Shown here: positions 61,969-64,000 of the stretch, one piece after another
How the letters are laid out: every line of letters begins with the position of its first letter
How positions within the stretch are numbered: position 1 is the stretch's first letter
Origin: Kribbella jejuensis
GTDB lineage: Bacteria; Actinomycetota; Actinomycetes; Propionibacteriales; Kribbellaceae
Length of the DNA stretch: 64,000 nucleotides
Direction: 5' to 3'
NCBI RefSeq assembly: GCF_006715085.1
Contig: NZ_VFMM01000001.1
Coordinates: forward strand, 2,170,001-2,234,000
The notes under the pieces: model-generated
What the model saw: only the letters and a program-made list of their open reading frames with translations
The model's database searches: none
Told to the model about the DNA's origin: nothing
Position numbers and translations under genes: made by a program

Positions 61969-63874
61969 GACGTTCTTCCTTCCGTACGGTGGGAGCGAGA
62001 AGTTTGAGCAGGTCCCGGGCGACGGCGTCGTTCTGCCGGAAACCGGGGCCGTTGAAGTGCGGGCGGGAGAACCCGGACGAGCCGGCCGAGCCGGACACCG
62101 ACGGACCGAGCAGGAACAGGTTTTCCTGGACCGAGCCGTCGGCGCGGATCGCGCGGCACCGCGAGTCGGCCTTGAGCTGCCCGCCGCCGAGGCTGGTGCC
62201 GTCGGCGGCGAACAGTTCGTCGGCCGCGAGGACGCCGGAGGCCAGCAGGCCGCGGAGCAACGGATCGGAGGCCGCGAGGACGTCGGGACGCGGGAGACGG
62301 GCCTCGACGAACGCTCGCGCGGTGATCTCACCCGCCACACCGGGGCTCCAGGCAACGAATTTGTCGTTGTCGATAGCAACTTCCAGGTCAGGGCCGGCGA
62401 ACCGGACGATTCCTGCGCGGTGCAGCGCGAGCAGCTCTTCCAGCCGCCGCGGCGGCGGCCCACTCGCCACGAATGAGAAGAACCCGTGCCACTCGGTCTC
62501 CACCTTTCGCACCCGATCCTCGTCCGACAGTTGCCCGTCGGTGATCGCTCGCGACAACACGGTGTAGATGCTGAGCAAGGCGTTGAACACCGCCAGATCA
62601 GCCGAGTAGGCAGGGTCGGCCCGCCGCAACAGGTCCCCCTCGATCAGCTCGACCATGAACTGCTCGAACCGTCCCCGCTCGGCGAACACCCTCCCACCCA
62701 ACGGCCGATCCACCTCCTGCCGGACAAACCGATCCGCAGGATCCGGCACCGCAACAGCAACCACGTCCACGAACCCCCCATCGGCCTCCCTCGATCCGCA
62801 GTTCTGGGCCGGCGTGGGGTGCCAGTTGTCCAGAGCCTTCGCGAACTCCTCCCAGGGCATGCGGACTCGCTCGGGATGGGCGGTGAACAACTGCTTGTAG
62901 TGGGCGTACGCGAGTTCCTTCTCGATCAGTGGCAGTACGTCCCGGTCGAAGTCGAGGGGCCCGTCCCCGAGCGCCTCCTTCCTCAAGTAGTGCGTGGGAA
63001 CAGGCTTGGTACCGGCAACCGTGTAGCCCAGCTTCGAGTGGTACGGGACCCCGCGGCGCGACCCGACGTACAGCACCGGCTCGTCGCCGGACGGCCGGTA
63101 CGTGAGAAGCCCGTCGCACTCGTCGTACCAGCCGCCACGTCCCTCGGTGAGCAGCACCATCAGGTCGATGAACGCCTGCCCGAACCCGCGTACGATCACC
63201 GGTGCCTGCGGCCACAACCCGTCGAGATCGACGTCGGCCGTGTACCCGGGCGGAATGTAGGTCAGCCCCGCATCGGCGGCCTGTGCCGCCCAGGCGGATT
63301 CAGATGCCGTCGGCAACCGATCCAGGTAGCCGAGGGCAAGTACCACCGCGTCGGCCGCGATCTCGGCCCCGGACTCGAGCACCACCCGCTGGTCCGCGGT
63401 GAGCTCGACGGCCCGCTCCCGGTGCGTACTGACGGTCGCGGGGAGATCGCGGACGACGCGCTTCCACACCCACGCCAGGTACTCCGCCTGCTCCAGCCGC
63501 GACGGGAAGTCCATCGGCCCGGGCGGCTCCAGCCCGGCTTCCTCCAGGATCACCGCCCCCTCACCGGCAACCCAGGTGGCCAGGTCCGGCCCGGGAACGA
63601 TCGGCCCTTCGCACTCGACCGACTCGTCGGTGAAGATCGTGACGTCGGACGTCATCGAGTTCATCCACAGCAACCGCGACTGTTCCCGCCGCCAGATCCG
63701 GCCACCACCGGCCGGATACGGATCGACGACATGGATGTGTACGTCGCGACCGCCGAGCAACTCGTCCGCGCTGGCCGCGAACCGCTCCAGCAGGCCTACC
63801 GTCCGCGGCCCGCCGCCGACGAACACGACAGTTGCCGGCGGCTCCTTCCACGGGCGCATCGCCGAAACCGTCAT
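61958..63874 (-). CDS. FAD/NAD(P)-binding protein (YdhS-like)
   Basis: A 638-residue protein. N-terminal [20 protein letters not shown] is the FAD/NAD-binding motif of the YdhS-type family, followed by [19 protein letters not shown], then [13 protein letters not shown], and a C-terminal [20 protein letters not shown]. The family is poorly characterised; it may supply reduced flavin or oxidise an intermediate for the adjacent monooxygenases. Its start overlaps the stop of the next upstream gene (ATGA). Confidence 0.85.
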   Translation of the reverse strand: MTVSAMRPWKEPPATVVFVGGGPRTVGLLERFAASADELLGGRDVHIHVVDPYPAGGGRIWRREQSRLLWMNSMTSDVTIFTDESVECEGPIVPGPDLATWVAGEGAVILEEAGLEPPGPMDFPSRLEQAEYLAWVWKRVVRDLPATVSTHRERAVELTADQRVVLESGAEIAADAVVLALGYLDRLPTASESAWAAQAADAGLTYIPPGYTADVDLDGLWPQAPVIVRGFGQAFIDLMVLLTEGRGGWYDECDGLLTYRPSGDEPVLYVGSRRGVPYHSKLGYTVAGTKPVPTHYLRKEALGDGPLDFDRDVLPLIEKELAYAHYKQLFTAHPERVRMPWEEFAKALDNWHPTPAQNCGSREADGGFVDVVAVAVPDPADRFVRQEVDRPLGGRVFAERGRFEQFMVELIEGDLLRRADPAYSADLAVFNALLSIYTVLSRAITDGQLSDEDRVRKVETEWHGFFSFVASGPPPRRLEELLALHRAGIVRFAGPDLEVAIDNDKFVAWSPGVAGEITARAFVEARLPRPDVLAASDPLLRGLLASGVLAADELFAADGTSLGGGQLKADSRCRAIRADGSVQENLFLLGPSVSGSAGSSGFSRPHFNGPGFRQNDAVARDLLKLLAPTVRKEERHAS

Positions 63875-64000
63875 CGCGACAACCCCAGGTGGTCGCGCAG
63901 CGTCGTACCGCTGTACTCGGTCCGGAACACGCCGTACTCGCGGAGCAGTGGGACGACCCGGTCGACGAAGTCGTCGAGGCCGCCCGGGGTCAGATGCGGA
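63871..64000 (-). CDS. C-terminal end of an NtaA/SnaA/DszA-type flavin monooxygenase, truncated by the window
   Basis: The last 42 codons are visible: [20 protein letters not shown] and [19 protein letters not shown]. This tail is typical of the NtaA/SnaA/DszA branch of luciferase-like monooxygenases. It is the next gene upstream in the flavin-monooxygenase unit. Confidence 0.8.
   Translation of the reverse strand, partial: PHLTPGGLDDFVDRVVPLLREYGVFRTEYSGTTLRDHLGLSR

Overview
The window is high-GC actinobacterial DNA with many GTG starts, stop/start overlaps and leaderless promoters. Gene content and order suggest Kribbella or a close relative in the Propionibacteriales; this is an impression from family knowledge, not a computed placement. 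No rRNA, CRISPR array or prophage is visible.

Layout. 0-6.5 kb is housekeeping: a truncated PheS-like ligase, then rplA, rplK, nusG, secE and tRNA-Trp on the minus strand, followed by an aminotransferase and adenosine deaminase on the plus strand. 53.8-57.2 kb is housekeeping again: murB, two MaoC-type dehydratase subunits, an FhuF-like protein, rpmG, tRNA-Met and tRNA-Thr. In many actinobacteria rpmG-had genes lie close to trpT-secE-nusG-rplK-rplA, so 6.5-53.7 kb looks like a roughly 47-kb accessory insertion.

Accessory block A (6.6-32 kb) mixes two things. One is a nucleotide-sugar set of the legionaminic-acid type (LegB, PtmE-like, NeuD/LegH-like, LegC, LegG) with no NeuB/LegI synthase or CMP-transferase, accompanied by an asparagine-synthetase-like amidotransferase, a pyruvyltransferase-family protein, a UGT-type glycosyltransferase and an MFS exporter. 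The other is an IclR-controlled set: ABC importer, amidase, FAD oxidoreductase, M81 and M14-type hydrolases, PLP enzymes, lactonase and SDR. Five promoters carry the palindrome TGAAA-N6-TTTCA; in four of them it is fused to the -10 box. Two more sites carry the same half-sites in the opposite arrangement.

Block B (32-39.8 kb) holds a large XRE regulator, an AraC regulator, a tryptophanase, a cobalamin radical-SAM protein resembling tryptophan 2-C-methyltransferase (TsrM), and a TrpB2-type synthase: a possible indole/2-methylindole module.

Block C (39.8-46.2 kb) holds two tandem copies of a gene pair (HTH-TPR-like regulator plus 2H phosphoesterase) and one small unknown gene. All three promoter regions carry GGGGCA motifs repeated at exactly 10 bp, and all three genes look leaderless. 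An intact IS256-family element with an 8-bp target duplication sits inside the promoter of the first copy.

Block D (46.2-53.7 kb) is a second carbohydrate-uptake operon: ABC binding protein and permeases without an ATPase, an unknown beta-propeller-like protein, an RpiR regulator and a large FAD oxidoreductase. The right end (57.3-64 kb) holds an SDR epimerase, a DUF899 protein and a tightly overlapping flavin-monooxygenase operon that runs off the window. The 3' end of rpmG with its terminator is tandemly amplified in 97-bp units.
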